A DNA stretch of 64,000 nucleotides from assembly GCF_011075055.1 (NCBI RefSeq), contig NC_058154.1:9121620-9185619 (forward strand), given 5' to 3'. Below the pieces are notes generated by a model. That model was not told the origin of the DNA. It saw only the letters and a list, made by a program, of their open reading frames with translations, and searched no databases. Position numbers and translations under genes: made by a program. Shown in pieces: positions 24,370 through 37,586 of the stretch (positions are counted from its first letter, which is position 1; every line of letters begins with the position of its first letter). The stretch is from Mangifera indica (taxonomy: Eukaryota; Streptophyta; Magnoliopsida; Sapindales; Anacardiaceae).

Positions 24370-25170
24370 TGTTTTTTTTTTTAATATTAACAAAAAAAAA
24401 AAAAAAAAACAAAACGACTCTCAAAAAGGATTTTGAGGATAACCTAAGCTTGACATAACTAAAAGAATGTCAATACAAAACTATAAACAGACAAAGTTTG
24501 TAGGAACTTGAAATCATTTGAGGATGATGATCAATCGACAAAGCAGAAAATATAGAGAATATATCACCCATAAACAAAACAACCAAACAAACAACTGAGA
24601 ATTGTTATTCTTGTGTAAATTGTATTTTCATTATAACAAGTTTTTCTTTAAATAAATATAGACTCAAAGATTAAAAGGAAACCAAAAGAGGAAATGAGTC
24701 ACAATTGTCAACAAATCTCCACCCTAGTGAGTTTTTCAGTTAGAGAAACAAATATGATAAAAATAGCACTCCACCATCGATGCATAAATAAGCATGCCCA
24801 AATTTTGCTCAACACTAAATGATATTGACAAAATGTTATCTGACCAAAAATCATTGAATGAAAATCTTTTTATCTACAACATAAAACTTTGTACCCAAAT
24901 TATTTTGTGTGCACAAAATCTTTAAATAATGCACCTCTTGAATCATCGTTTGATGCTTTAATATCATTTGTTAAGAATTTGTGAAAGTATAACAAATTTC
25001 AAGATTACCCATATATGACATAAATCACCAATAACACAATAAGTATAACATTTAATGTGGTTTAACATAATTTGTCTACATCCCCAAATAACAGAGGAAT
25101 ATATTATTATCACAAAAATATAAGAGCACAACACATTTAATGAAGCCCTAAAGGGGTAACTTGTCAAAAC
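24370..25170 (-). repeat. Probable decayed copia fragment (minus strand)
   Basis: On the minus strand GGTGGAGATTTG at about 24721-24710 followed by TTGACAATTGTGACTC looks like a copia polypurine tract and LTR start. The adjoining sequence up to about 24960 has the feel of the 3' internal region of such an element, but no protein domain can be read. Low certainty. Confidence 0.3.
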
Positions 25171-25252
25171 TCTGAATTAATGATATCCCAAAAAGTGTTT
25201 TCGAAGCGTTAACATATTTCTTGGTATGAACTATTTGATTTTCAAGATTATT

Positions 25253-25762
25253 TATATTGGTTTCCGGGTATCTTCTTCTTTAATTGTTTTTGTTCTTTTT
25301 TTAACCTTTGTTGTCAAAAATGTTCTGTTTGGTTGGCAAGAAACTAGAAAATGAAACCAAAAAAAAAAAAAAGTGGAAGCATTGAGTTTCTTTTCCTTTA
25401 AATTCCACGTAGGAAAAACTCTCCTTCTCCCTCAATAATTCATTGACCAGGATTATTATTGTTCAGGTCAAATCTCTCTCCTATTTGTTTTTTATTTTTT
25501 TTTCAATTCTTGGGGGTTTGGTTGGTCAGAAATTGCCGGGATTGGAAAATGTTGCTTTTCTAGGAAAACAATTAATGCAAGAAACCATTTTGAATACTTT
25601 TGTTGAATATTTTCTCTCCATAACTAGTAATAATTTGTATCTTTTAAATAAATATACCTTTAAATAAATAAACCCACTAAATATTTGTGTGGGCATTATT
25701 AGTATGATAATGAAGGATAGCAAACTTAGCTATCAAAGAGATGAAATATTCAAACTAATCTA
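25253..25762. repeat. Duplicate of part of the receptor-kinase intron 1 (29696-30207)
   Basis: Both stretches share GGTTTCCGGGTATCTTCTTC, TGTTCTGTTTGGTTGGCAAG, AAATTCCACGTAGGAAAAAC and GTGTGGGCATTATTAGTATG in order, ending at GATGAAATATTCAAACT. No receptor-kinase exon accompanies this copy. Confidence 0.85.
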
Positions 25763-26097
25763 TTTGCTAGAATATCCTACTCATCTAGAATTATTATAAA
25801 GATTCAGAAGCGATTCATCTTTTATTGTTCATTATTATCTTATATTTGATAAAATTATAAACAACTTTAAGACTAGGGGTTGTTCAACATTGAATGACTT
25901 ATGGAACAATATTTATTTTTTATGATCAAACATTTCTTTTTCATGAATGATAAATTCTCGATTAATCAAAGTTCATATATTTTATAATTTAAAAAGTGAA
26001 AAAAAAGCAAACCGAAATCAAATTGATAACCTATTAATTGGTCTTTTATTCGATTCTACACATTTTGGTTTGATTTTTCTAGCGGCTCCTATGACAT

Positions 26098-26742
26098 ACC
26101 CGCATGCTAGATTTCATCCACTAATAGAAATTAATATTAAGGCCAAATGACTTATTCCCACCCAAAATTTTCAAGTTTTTACTCATTAATTTTAAAAACT
26201 CTAAACACCCACCTATCTGTTAATTTTAGCTGTTAATGTTAGAGGTAAATTTGTTGTTTTTAAATTTTATTTAAAGAAAAAATAATTTATCCTTATTTTT
26301 CATCTTAGTTTTAAAAACTAATAATTTCTCTCTAACTTAATTTTAAAAAGTTACTTTTTCACCCCTCATCAATTAGGATTTTTAGGGTTTTCATATTTTA
26401 GAGATAACAATTACCTCTTAAAATTCAAAACACAACATTTACATTTCCAAAAATTAATTCTCTATTTCTAATGATCATTCTTCCAGACGATTCCTTTCGA
26501 AGCATTATCAACTCCACCACTAATAAGCCCTTTCCCTCCTCCGTGGTTTCTCGATGCAAAAATCATCAAAAATTTAGTTGAAAAGGTTGAATTTTTAGAA
26601 TGAATCTGTGCGACAAAATCACACATATTTCTGTGATAGAGTTGTGCGTTTGTTGATGCATAGCTCAATTGAATGAGACCGCATGGAACAAGGCCGACCC
26701 ACACGCTAGATTTCATCTACTAACACAAATTAATATTAATAA
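26098..26742. repeat. MULE-type MITE arm between two 45-bp direct repeats
   Basis: GGCCAAATGACTTATTCCC starts at 26141 and the arm pattern continues for about 150 bases. The sequence just before it (GCTAGATTTCATCCACTAAT...ATTAATATTAA, 26105-26140) recurs at 26705-26742, flanking the region. The right terminus of the MITE is not clear. Confidence 0.5.
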
Positions 26743-28330
26743 ATAAAAAATTACATAAATATTTTTTAATCCAATCAAAGTGATTTATTTATGTATGGTC
26801 AAGCCGCCATAAATTTTCTGCCGAGGACTTTCCTTTCCGTAAGGTAAAATGAGTGCGAGCTAATTGTTTCTTGCTTTACTATTCTCTACAGGTTGAATTG
26901 ATCAAAGTCTTATGGCCTTATATTAAAATATTAATATGATATGCCATAATTGTGATTATAATGATCACGTGGATATATTAAGATTAAAAAATTGAGTGAG
27001 TGTGGTCAACTTCAAAACAATAATTTTTAAGAATAATTAATTACACAAGTCTATATAAAAATAGGGAAATTGAAAATTTTGTCATTATTCAAGTATAAAT
27101 ATATAAATTTATCGTTTTTTTTTAGATATTAAATATTTATATAATAAAAATAGTTTTTATAATATTTGACTATCTGTATCTTCAAATTAGAGTTTGCGAG
27201 ATTTTTACACTAGGGTTAATAAAATCTCCAAGGTTGGTGAGATCTTCGGGCCTTGATGATATCCAAATGTAAAAATAATTGCATTTATAATAATTACAAT
27301 TGAAAGATAAAATAAGTTTTATGAAATTTGATTGGTATTTTAATATATAAATTTTTTTAGTTTTTGTATTATAAAAAATTTCAATCCTCATCCAAGGATA
27401 GTATTGAACCTGAATTGAGTTGGGTTAGTTGGAAAACTAATTTAGTTTGATTTGATTTATAATTTTTAAAATAATAATATTTTTATTTTTAATTAATATA
27501 AAAATATTTTTATTATAAAAAATAAAAGTGACCATAAATTACCTTAAAGATTTATTAGACATAAATTATATTTATGTATGATAAAAATTGATAAATATGA
27601 ATAATTATTATATTTAATTGGATATAATAAAATAATACTAAATTATTATTTTATTTAAATATCATTATTATAATTATTTTAAAATATTTTTAATTATAAT
27701 AATTAAGAATAAATTTGTAATAAAATTAAGATTACCTTAATAATTTTTTAATTATAAGGTAGACATGGTAATAAAATTATCTTTTATATTGTCTGTTATA
27801 TTACCATTAGTAATAAAATATTATTAGAATTTTTTAGTATTGACAAATAAAATAAAATAATATTGATAATAAAAAATAGATTATTAGAGAATATTTGATT
27901 TTTCCAAACAAATATCTCCTTAAATAAAATAATATTTTAATATTTTTATTAAATCCAATGAAGCATAATAATTATTTATAATTATCAATTTATTATTCGT
28001 TTTAATTAAAATTAATAGTTGAATTTATGACTTGATTTATTTAAATTCATGACTCAAATCAATAATTTTGGCTATTATATAGATAAAACAATGTAATCTT
28101 ATCAATGAGTTATAAATTCAAATAATTAATTAGAATTATGAATTAAATTGAGTCAAATCATTTTTTATTTAGAATTGAACTTATGTCACCTTTAATTTTA
28201 GTTTGATAAACTTGAGTTAAATTATTTTTTATTTTAATCAAATTAAAATCAAATTATTTTTTATTTGAATAAAACTTAAATAAAAAAATATTTAAACTCA
28301 GATCGGTTTTGTACCCACCCATATTAAACA
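26743..28330. other. AT-rich intergenic DNA with dispersed repeats
   Basis: 27510-27910 belongs with the AT-rich family at 4380-4760 (TTGATAAATATGAATAATTATTATATTTAATTGG-like order). 28000-28320 resembles 2480-2790. No gene seen. Confidence 0.5.
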
Positions 28331-28352
28331 ATCCTCTCTCTCTCTCTCTCTC
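28331..28352. repeat. (TC)n microsatellite
   Basis: About 11 TC units, roughly 690 bases upstream of the receptor-kinase ATG. Pyrimidine repeats are common near plant promoters; a role here is not shown. Confidence 0.8.
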
Positions 28353-29036
28353 AGTGTAGGGACATCTTATCATGGTGGGATATTGCCATTTCTGTCTAGG
28401 ATAGGGGAAGGTATTTTTATCAATTGAAGGAGTTTAAAATTTATTTACAACCCTTATAAGAGTGGCCTTCAAGATTTACCCTACCCATGATTTAATTAGT
28501 TTGCCCAGAACGCTTACGGCTGAGGTGATGTGGTAAACTTAAGTTATTTATGTCCATCTGGGCGGCTAAGGTTTTTTCGTCAACCCTCATCTCTTCACGC
28601 CTTTTCATGGTTCCCACACTGTTTTCAAAAGCACCGTCGATTTTCTTGACGCTGACTTTTCCCTTCAATTCCATGCAACGTATCAATGTTATTATTTATA
28701 AAACAATCAACCCCCGTCTGCCCATCTCATCTTGTATTTGAAAAGTAATCTTTTCTGTTCTTGTCTTTCTCTGTGTTTAATTTAATAATTGCTCATCAAG
28801 TTTGAAGTTTAGAATTAGATTTGGTTACATGTATAACAGAAGCCTTCGGAGTTAACGATAAGAGCAAAACCCGAGTCTTTGTTTCCTGTTGTCTTCAGAT
28901 TCTTTCTTCTTGCTATTAACCACTTCACTCTCTTTGTGATAAAAGTGTCGTTTCTCTCTCTCATTTGCTTGTCATTTTGCTGTTTGCGTTGAGGAACGAA
29001 GCGGGGAGAGGAGATAAGTTTTGTTGCAGAAGAAAA
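28353..29036 (+). promoter_or_regulatory. Upstream region and presumed 5' UTR of the receptor kinase
   Basis: The stretch becomes markedly less AT-rich than its surroundings and CT-rich (TCTTTCTCTGTG, CGTTTCTCTCTCTCATT) towards the ATG. Two short open frames on opposite strands at 28492-28741 have no recognisable product. Promoter elements are not assigned. Confidence 0.35.
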
Positions 29037-32000
29037 ATGAGGCTTGGTCTCTCAATGACCAAGCTTGTTTCTCTTTTTGTTTTGGGTTTTTTGGTTCTCA
29101 ACTGCTGTGTCAACTTTGGATCTCACGCTCAGCTTTTGCCTGATGAAGAAGGTAAGTTCACCGCAATAAACTCAGTTCTTATTATCTGGGAAAACGTGAA
29201 GTTTGATTTTGATTTTGTCTCTGTTTGCTTGGTGATGCTTGTGAAAGTGTGTTTTTTCGTTTGGTTGCCTAGAATTAGGAGATAGAAGAATTTTGTAGTC
29301 TCATATCTTCATTTTGTGTAAAAATTGGAAGTTTGATCTTGATTTTCATTCGGAGTAACTGATTTTAGTTTCTGGGTATGTTTTTGTTCTGTCTCTTACA
29401 TTTGCTGTGAGAATTCTTCTCTTCGGTTGGAGAGAATCTAAAGAATGATATTAAAACGAAAGGTTGAAGCTTTGAATTTGTTTAATTATATTAGACCTAG
29501 AAATAATCTCTTTTTCTTTCAGTAATCTAATATGATCGATTGTTTGATGTTAAATCGTTTCTCTTAGTTTCCTGTGATTTGTTTGGTTGGCGAGAAAATA
29601 TAAGCCATTAGAGGATTTTACTTTTCCCGGAAAACACAGTGTGAGAAAACAATTAGAATAATTTCTTGTACTTTGGTTTCTTAGTATGCTCTTTTTTTAT
29701 TGATTTTGGTTTCCGGGTATCTTCTTCTATAATTGTTTCTGTTCTGTGTTTTGACGTTTGGTGTAAAAAATGTTCTGTTTGGTTGGCAAGAAACTAAAAG
29801 ATGAAACCAAAAAAATAAAAAAAGAGTGGAAGCATTGAGTTTCTTTTCTTCTAAATTCCACGTAGGAAAAACTCTCTTTCTCACTCAATAATTCATTTAC
29901 CAGGAATATTATTGTTCATGGTCAAATCTCTCTCCTATTTGATTTTTATTTTTTTTTTCAATTTTTGGTGGTTTGGTTGATGAGAAATTGTCGGGATTGG
30001 AAAATTTTGCTTTTCTAGGAAAATAATTAATGCAAGAACCCATTTTGAATACTTTTGTTTAATATTTTCTCTCCATAACTAGTAATAATGTGTCTTTTAA
30101 ATAAGCATACCTATAAATAAATCCATTAATTATTTGTGTGGGCATTATTAGTATGATAATGAAGGATAGCAGACTTAGCTGTCAAAGAGATGAAATATTC
30201 AAACTTATCTTGCCTTCTTTCCCTTGATGAATATTTTATTCTGTGTGGGTTCACAGTGAGAACCTTGGTAACAGTGTAGATCGGAGACATTAATTTGATT
30301 CTTTGATATGCATTAATCATCCAAGAATTTTCACTTCCCACAATAAAAACAAAACCTATCCTGTCTTTCTTGCAAGTGGGATTGTGATATGTTTTTGTAA
30401 TGGTAAGAATGTGACCTTTGTCTAATTTCCAAACACAATAAAGCTTTGATTGATAACTAGGGATCTTCATTACCCATGTGAAATTACTGATTTCTTCTCT
30501 GACTATGGAGAAACTTGCCATTTTTTGACACAGTTTCTTAGTTAGCAAAAAGTAGAAAAAGTGTAGATCGGAGACATTAATTTGATTCTTTGATATGCAT
30601 TAATCATCCAAGAATTTTCCCTTCCCACAATAAAAACAAAACCTATTCTCTGTCTTTCTTGCAAGTGGGATTGTGATATGTTTCTGTAATGGTAAGAATG
30701 TGACCCTTATCTAATTTCCAAACACAATAAAGCTCTGATTGATAACTGGGGATCTTCATTACCCGTGTGAAACTACTGATTTCTTCTCTGATTATGGAGA
30801 AACTTGCCATTTTTTGACACAGTTTCTTAGTTGGCAAAAAGTGGAAAAAGTATGTAGTAACCGAATCTAGCAAAAGTTTTATAATAATTGAGGCTGGAAT
30901 TAATGAAGCTTGACTGAGACACACACATTCATACCTTTTCATTGGCATGTGAACATTTAATGAAATTAATGTGTTGAAAGAGTACTCACCTTTTGACCAT
31001 TTGCATTATCTTTGACATGGTGGAATATGAAACTGATTGCTTTAGCATTTATGACTAGATTTAGTCTTGATTCAGTTTTGTTCTAGTGCTCATGAATGAG
31101 TTTTTTCTCCGTGACAGTGAGTGCTCTCGAAGCAATTTTCTCGAAACTGCAGGTCAAAAGTAAAAATGTATCCTCAACTTCTTGCAGTGACAGTGCATGG
31201 ACTAACTATGATGGTTCAAATGGAAGCAATATCACCTGTGATTGTAATCAGAACAACAATACTGTTTGTCATGTCACTATTTTGTATGACCTTCTTCCCT
31301 TTAACAACTTTCTGTATATGCACAATTTATGTTATAGTGTTTACTTAGCTTCTCGTTACAGTTAGTCCTGATTTACTTAAGACTCTGGTAGAACAGAAAC
31401 TGATATTATAATTTTAAAGTGAATTTTATCAGCTCAGTTAGTACTTTGTAACATCCATTTTTTTGACAGCAGATATCGAGTTTTTTTGGACTATTTTGTT
31501 ATTGATTAGAGGTGTTGTGGCCTATCATATGAATTCTAATACTTTTGATTTTCACTGTCAAGTTCTTGGCTTGTTCTGTTTGCTACTTTCTGCTTATATG
31601 TTTCCTTGTTATTTTTGTTGTGATAGCTATCTGAAGGGTCAAAATTTAGCTGGAGTTTTTCCAGAAGAATTTGCAAATCTTACTTTTTTGACACAAATGT
31701 AAGTGGGTGTCCCTTTTTTCTGCATTAGCATATCATTGTGCAATATTGGTGCATTCTATCAAATGGTTCTCTAAATTTGAGGGCTAAGTGAAGTTGGTTT
31801 TGTCAAAACAGCGATCTTACCCGCAACTATATTAATGGAACAATTCCTGCAAGATTGGCTCAGCTCCAAAATCTTACCACTCTGTAAGTTGCTCCAAACT
31901 TTTACCACTATAAACAAGTTCCCTTCTGCTTTTGTTAATCTGGGTTTCAGAAATTCCTTAGATAGTCTCAGTGTGACTTTGAGTGCTTTTTTCAATTCCA

Positions 32001-35000
32001 TTATTCCTTTAGTTATTGATGATTTAGATAACTTGTTGGTAGGTTTATAACTCTATGTACATTTCAGGTCCCTTTTGGGAAACCGTATTGGCGGTTCACT
32101 TCCCCGGGAAATTGGTGACTTTCCTTCACTTGAGGAGTTGTAAGTTATTCATCAGACTCCATTCTTAAATGAAGTAAGAGTTACTTAAAACATCAATGTC
32201 AACTGTGTTTCAATTTTCAGGGTCTTGGAAGATAATGAATTTCAAGGACCTATTCCTGAGACCCTTGGAAATGTGAAGACCTTAAGGAGACTGTAAGACT
32301 CTGTCCTTATCTTCCAATTTATTCCTTTTCTAAAGAATCAGGCAACTGCTGTTGGTGCTTCGGTTCAATTTTTAACCCACTGTGTAATTTTACAGTCTTT
32401 TTTCTTCAAACAATTTTACGGGATCAATACCAGAATCACTTGGCAACCTGACAAACTTAGAAGATTTGTAAGTAATTTAGTGTGACATAAACATATGAAA
32501 CTTTAGTGTTTAGAATTTCCTGATGAAAAAGCTTGATGCACTTTTGCAGTCGGGTAGATGGAACCAATCTGACAGGAAAGATACCTGATTTCATTGGAAA
32601 TTGGACTAATATGACCCGACTGTAAGTTTTTTACTTCATTAATTTTTCTTCTTTAAGAAACTGAATTTCTATTGTTTAGAACTTAATAGTTTTCTGAGTC
32701 AATTTAAATCTACTGCAGTGATATGCAGGGAAGCCCCTTGGAGGGACCTATTCCTTCCACTATATCACAGTTGACAAGTTTAGAAGAACTGTAAGCACTT
32801 GGTCCTGTGTAACAGTGACTACAATATTCAGTTTAGCAATCTTATTCGTTGTTATAAATAGAGAGTACTTTAATAATAGAATTGTTGATAATTTCTGATG
32901 CTTGTCTTCATTTTCAGGAGGATTTCTGATCTAAAAGGATCAGGTTCGAATATCCCAAATTTGCAGAATATGACAAAAATGGAAAGATTGTGAGTTGACA
33001 TTGACTTAATTTACTGCAATACAACATTCAATTTGACTCATTATTTATTACATTAACTTATCAATGGATCGACTCTATTTCTGTGACTTAGAGTACTGAG
33101 AAATTGCTTGCTTAATGGTACAATCCCGGAATATCTTGGGAGTATGACAGAGTTAAAACTTCTGTAAGTTGCTAATATTTTCTGTGGTGATGGATCGATA
33201 TATGTAAAAAATGGCACCATATTATTGGCATAGGAAACAGTATGTAAGAAAATGCTCTTCAGTTGATAGATTTGTTTGAACATACCTTTTTATTATTGTA
33301 GAGACTTGAGCTCCAACCAGTTGACTGGTGAAATTCCTGAAGCACTTAATAATTTGGCTAAGGCAGATTTCCTGTAAGTGAATTAGAATATTTAGTGATT
33401 CCTTGTCTATAAGCACTTTAACATGTAGTACTTTCACTAACTTAACAGCGGTTTGCATACTTTTTTTCAGTTTCCTCAGCAACAACTCATTAACTGGAGC
33501 AGTTCCCAGTTGGATACTAAGTGGTGACCAGAAGTGGTAAGTTTGCCATATTTATTTTGCTGGCACAAGACATAGGATGTCAACTATGATCGCTCATTCA
33601 TCTTGAGAATTTGTTTTATCAATTCTGTGGCAGGGATTTATCTTATAACAATTTTTCAGAGCCATTTACAGCTAGTTGTGCGCACAGCATAGTGTAAGAG
33701 ACTTCTCTTATTTTTAGTTATTACTATCAATTCTGTATTGTATCTTCTGTTGTATCTAAATCTTTCCTCTTATCACTTCACAGGAATGTAATCTCTAGTC
33801 TTCCATCCAACGTGAGCAACTCGTAAGTTTTTTCTTTGTCTTTTGCTTTTTTATGTTGTCAGTAAGGTTGTAACTTTCTTTCTTGTGTATATATATAAAC
33901 TAAAACTTTAATGATTAACTCAATAAATTTTCAAATCTTAGAAATTCTTGGTGCTTGATGAAGGACCTTCCCTGCCCCGGAAAAGCCACATGTAAGTTTA
34001 TACTTGTCAGTTGTATTTTTTCACTGAATTGCAGTACCCACCTGATTTAAATTTTGCAATACTCACAGCAGAAGAATTTGTTAACCCTTGATTTTCTTAT
34101 TTTGATGTACCTGCAGACTATTCGTTGTTTATTAATTGTGGAGGAGGTTCATTCGGTTCTGGGGGCAATACCTACGAAGGGGACTTAAGCACAGATGGTC
34201 AATCAGTCTTTTCATCAGTAGGAAGACAGTGGGCTTATAGCAGCACTGGGGTTTTTACAGGCAATGAAACTCTTAGTTACTTGGCATCGAGCCCGAGTGG
34301 TCTGAATGTGAGTGGTGAAGAATACTACAAAACTGCTCGCCTTTCACCGCAATCACTAAGGTATTTTGGCCTGTGTATGCGACAAGGCAGTTACAATGTG
34401 AAGCTCCACTTCGCTGAAATTATGTTTACGAATGATCAGACATTCAGCAGTCTTGGAAAGCGAATATTTGATGTTTCTATCCAGGTAAATGAAAAGCTAA
34501 TACTTAACATTTTATACTTTTTAGAGATTTCTTCGGCTTTTCAGAAGAAGAAGAATGTTAAAATTTTGGTTAATCTTACAAAGTTCCAATGATCTCAATT
34601 TGGCACAGGGGGAGGTGGTTTTAAGTGACTTCAACATTATGGAGGAAGCTGGAGCTGCCGGTAGAGGCATCACAAAAGAATTTAAAAATGTCACTGTCAG
34701 TGGTAGCACTTTGGAGATCCACTTATACTGGACAGGGAAAGGAACTAATGCCCTTCCTCAGAGAGGTGTTTATGGGCCACTTATTTCCGGACTTACAGTG
34801 ACACCAAGTAATTGTTTCTCCTATATAAGGATTTGCCCTATTTTTTCCTGCCAACTTGTCCTATAACTTCTTTATAATTTCTACTTGTAGACTTCAAAGT
34901 TGATACCGGGGGTTTATCAGTTGGAGCCATTGTTGGCATCGTACTTGCTTCCTGCGTAGTTCTCATACTGGTGGTGTTGGTCATTCTATGGAGGCTGGGT

Positions 35001-36613
35001 TACTTGTGGGCCAAAGACCCTGAAGACAAAGGTAATGTTTATAATTCAAAACTATGTTTGTAGTAGTTAAAATATCTTTGCTTCATTCTGACATTAATAT
35101 GCCCACAAAAGCTTCTCTTTTTCAGTGATGGTTGGCTAAGTTTTAATTTTTTTTCCTGTTGCAGAACTCCGTGGTCTTGATCTTCAAACTGGTATTTTCA
35201 CTCTAAGGCAAATTAAATCTGCTACGAATAATTTTGATCCTGCTAATAAGATTGGTGAAGGAGGATTTGGGCCTGTTTACAAGGTAAAAATGGTTGTCAT
35301 AACTTGCAGTTTTGAATGACAGTGGCAATTGCCAATGAATTACCATGTTTACATGGCTGTTGACACTTCCAGGGTACATTGGCCGATGGTGCTGTAATTG
35401 CTGTGAAGCAGCTATCCTCCAAATCAAAGCAAGGAAATCGTGAATTTGTGACTGAGATAGGCATGATATCTGCTCTGCAGCACCCAAATCTTGTGAAGCT
35501 TTATGGCTGTTGTATTGAAGGAAAAGAGTTGTTGCTAATATATGAGTACCTAGAAAACAATAGTCTTGCTCGTGCACTTTTTGGTAATCGGATCAGTAAC
35601 ATTACATGTACTTCTTAATTAACTTCTAGAATCAATCGTGGCTGAACTCTCTCTTATATTTTCTCCTATTCTAGGTAAACCAGAACAACTGCTCAACTTG
35701 AACTGGGAAACAAGAATGAAGATATGCATAGGTATTGCCAAGGGATTATCTTATCTGCATGAAGAATCAAGGTTGAAAATTGTTCACAGAGACATTAAGG
35801 CCACCAATGTGTTGCTTGATAAGGATCTAAATGCAAAGATATCGGATTTCGGTTTAGCTAAGCTTGATGAAGAAGAGAACACCCATATTAGTACCCGTAT
35901 AGCTGGAACAATGTAGGTTTTTTTTCCTTCTGAATGAAGTATCAATAAAATTTTTTTCATCTGGCTTCAATATTTGTTTCTTGTCCAGAGGGTACATGGC
36001 ACCAGAATATGCAATGAGGGGCTATTTGACCGATAAAGCGGATGTTTACAGCTTTGGAGTTGTTGCTTTGGAGATTGTCAGCGGCAAGAGCAACACTAAT
36101 TACAGGCCAAAGGAGGAGTTTGTTTACCTTCTCGATTGGGTAACTGACATTAATAGCATTCATGACTCCTAACAATTTAATGAAGTTACATTTGCAGTTC
36201 TTGCTTTGACATTTTTTCTATTCTTATTGCAGGCATTGGTCCTTCAAGAGCAAGGAAACCTTCTTGAACTTGTGGATCCATCTCTTGGTACAAAATTCTC
36301 CAAAAAAGAGGCAATGACCATGCTTAACATTGCTCTTTTATGCACCAATCCATCTCCCACACTCAGGCCATCCATGTCTTCTGTTGTTAGCATGCTTGAA
36401 GGAAAAAGAGTAGTCCAGGCACCTGTCATTAAGCGCAACACTGACAACAATGACGCAAGGTTCAAAGCATTAGAGATAATATCACAGGATAGCCAGAACC
36501 ACTTCACAACCATCTCTCATGATAGTCGCGAAGGACCATGGTCAGATTCCTTGACTTCTCTCCAAACCGGAGACGTGTCCATAGAGGATTCTTCAACAAG
36601 AAGGCTTATTTAG
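29037..36613 (+). CDS. LRR-VIII-2 receptor-like serine/threonine kinase with malectin domain (24 exons)
   Basis: Exons: 29037-29151, 31118-31283, 31627-31698, 31812-31883, 32068-32139, 32221-32292, 32396-32467, 32550-32621, 32719-32790, 32918-32989, 33092-33163, 33302-33373, 33471-33536, 33634-33693, 33784-33822, 33942-33991, 34117-34484, 34609-34807, 34891-35031, 35165-35283, 35373-35583, 35675-35912, 35989-36139, 36233-36613. They sum to 3024 nt, 1007 residues plus stop, all with GT-AG borders. Order: signal peptide (about 1-32), cysteine-containing N-terminal cap, leucine-rich repeats each on a 72-nt phase-2 exon, malectin domain (from [10 protein letters not shown], about 405-590), one membrane helix ([19 protein letters not shown]), then a kinase with GEGGFGPV, the lysine in [15 protein letters not shown] and DFGLAKL, so an RD-type active kinase. 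The nearest known proteins are Arabidopsis At3g14840 (LIK1) and the At1g53430/At1g53440 group, plasma-membrane receptors linked to immunity and wall or nematode sensing. No lesion is seen. Intron 1 is long (1966 nt) and holds a tandem repeat. Confidence 0.95.
29696..30207. repeat. Intron 1 segment duplicated at 25253-25762
   Basis: See the entry for 25253-25762. The two differ by scattered substitutions and short indels. Confidence 0.85.
30273..30850. repeat. Two tandem copies of a 287-bp unit in receptor-kinase intron 1
   Basis: AGTGTAGATCGGAGACATTA starts both units (30273 and 30560), and GACACAGTTTCTTAGTT ends both. On the minus strand each unit keeps an open frame containing [16 protein letters not shown], which I do not recognise as a known domain. 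Confidence 0.9.
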
Positions 36614-37072
36614 TAATCTTTAATGGTCAATGGAAATTTGAGAAATGATGCTTTGAAAATTTGTTATTTAGAATTGTAAAGAAAAGTGAGTTGGATTGTG
36701 TTAGGAACTAGCTCTTATTTAAGAAAAACAAAAGATAAAAACACAAAATATATAATAGAATAAAACTATGTTGTTAATCAAATGATTGTAATGATAAATT
36801 GAACAATTCGAAAAATTCGGGGTCTCTCATTCCAGAGAGTTTGAAGAGTTTGAGATTTTCCATTTTTCGGTCATTTGAGGTGTCGGAAACCTTTCTGAAT
36901 CAGTCAATGTTGGTTGTCTAAATTTCAAAACCCTAAAATATTTCTTCCTCTTTCCTCTTTGAAACTTGATACCTTTTTTATAATAAAGACTATCGTTGGT
37001 TTGATGACAAGTGTTTTAATCTTAACATTTTCTTTTCCTTCAAAACTGTTTTGTCCTCAAGGGGATTTTTTA

Positions 37073-37073
<1 letters not shown>

Positions 37074-37132
<59 letters not shown>
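37074..37132. repeat. (AT)n microsatellite
   Basis: Uninterrupted alternating AT for nearly 60 bases. Confidence 0.9.
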
Positions 37133-37139
<7 letters not shown>

Positions 37140-37179
37140 TTTTCTTTTCTTTCTATTTTTTTTGTCATTTTTTCTTTTA

Positions 37180-37480
37180 GGGCAAAGAACTATTTTCTAC
37201 CTAAGTTTTAACTCAATCTCAAAATCATATTTATGGTAGTTGAAAAACTTAAAATTCTACTTATGATTCAATTGCTGTTAACTTTGAAAATTAATATTTT
37301 TCCCTCAAACATAGGGTTTTCATAATTTTCAAACTGTAGCTACCCTTAGAACTTTAAAAAATAGTAGTTTCACTTTACTATTGAGCTTCACTTTTCGGCA
37401 TTTTTCCAACGCTCTCTTTCATCTGAGCCGACGATAAACACCGATGCAATGAAGAGATTTTCCATTTTATTCTAAATAGT
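37180..37480. mobile_element. MULE-type MITE fragment
   Basis: GGGCAAAGAACTATTTTCTACC and the following arm, then AAAATAGTAGTTTCACTTTAC and GGCATTTTTCCAACG, follow the left half of the element at 41594-42438. The right half is missing. Confidence 0.5.
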
Positions 37481-37586
37481 TCAATAAGTTTGAGATATCC
37501 CATTTTAGGTCATGCGAGATATCAATATATACATTAAATGATACCAATATATACATTAAATGATACGAAGGGATGAGTGGCGTTAC

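Larger units (their letters stand above)
36614..37519. other. 3' flank of the receptor kinase and end of duplication copy A
   Basis: Presumed 3' UTR first (no certain polyadenylation signal assigned), then an (AT)n microsatellite at 37074-37132, then a MULE-type MITE fragment, up to the junction where the second duplication copy starts. Confidence 0.5.

Noticed and set aside
28492..28741. Short open frames on both strands before the receptor kinase
   Set aside because: Opposed frames of about 64 codons without domains; more likely part of the promoter or leader.
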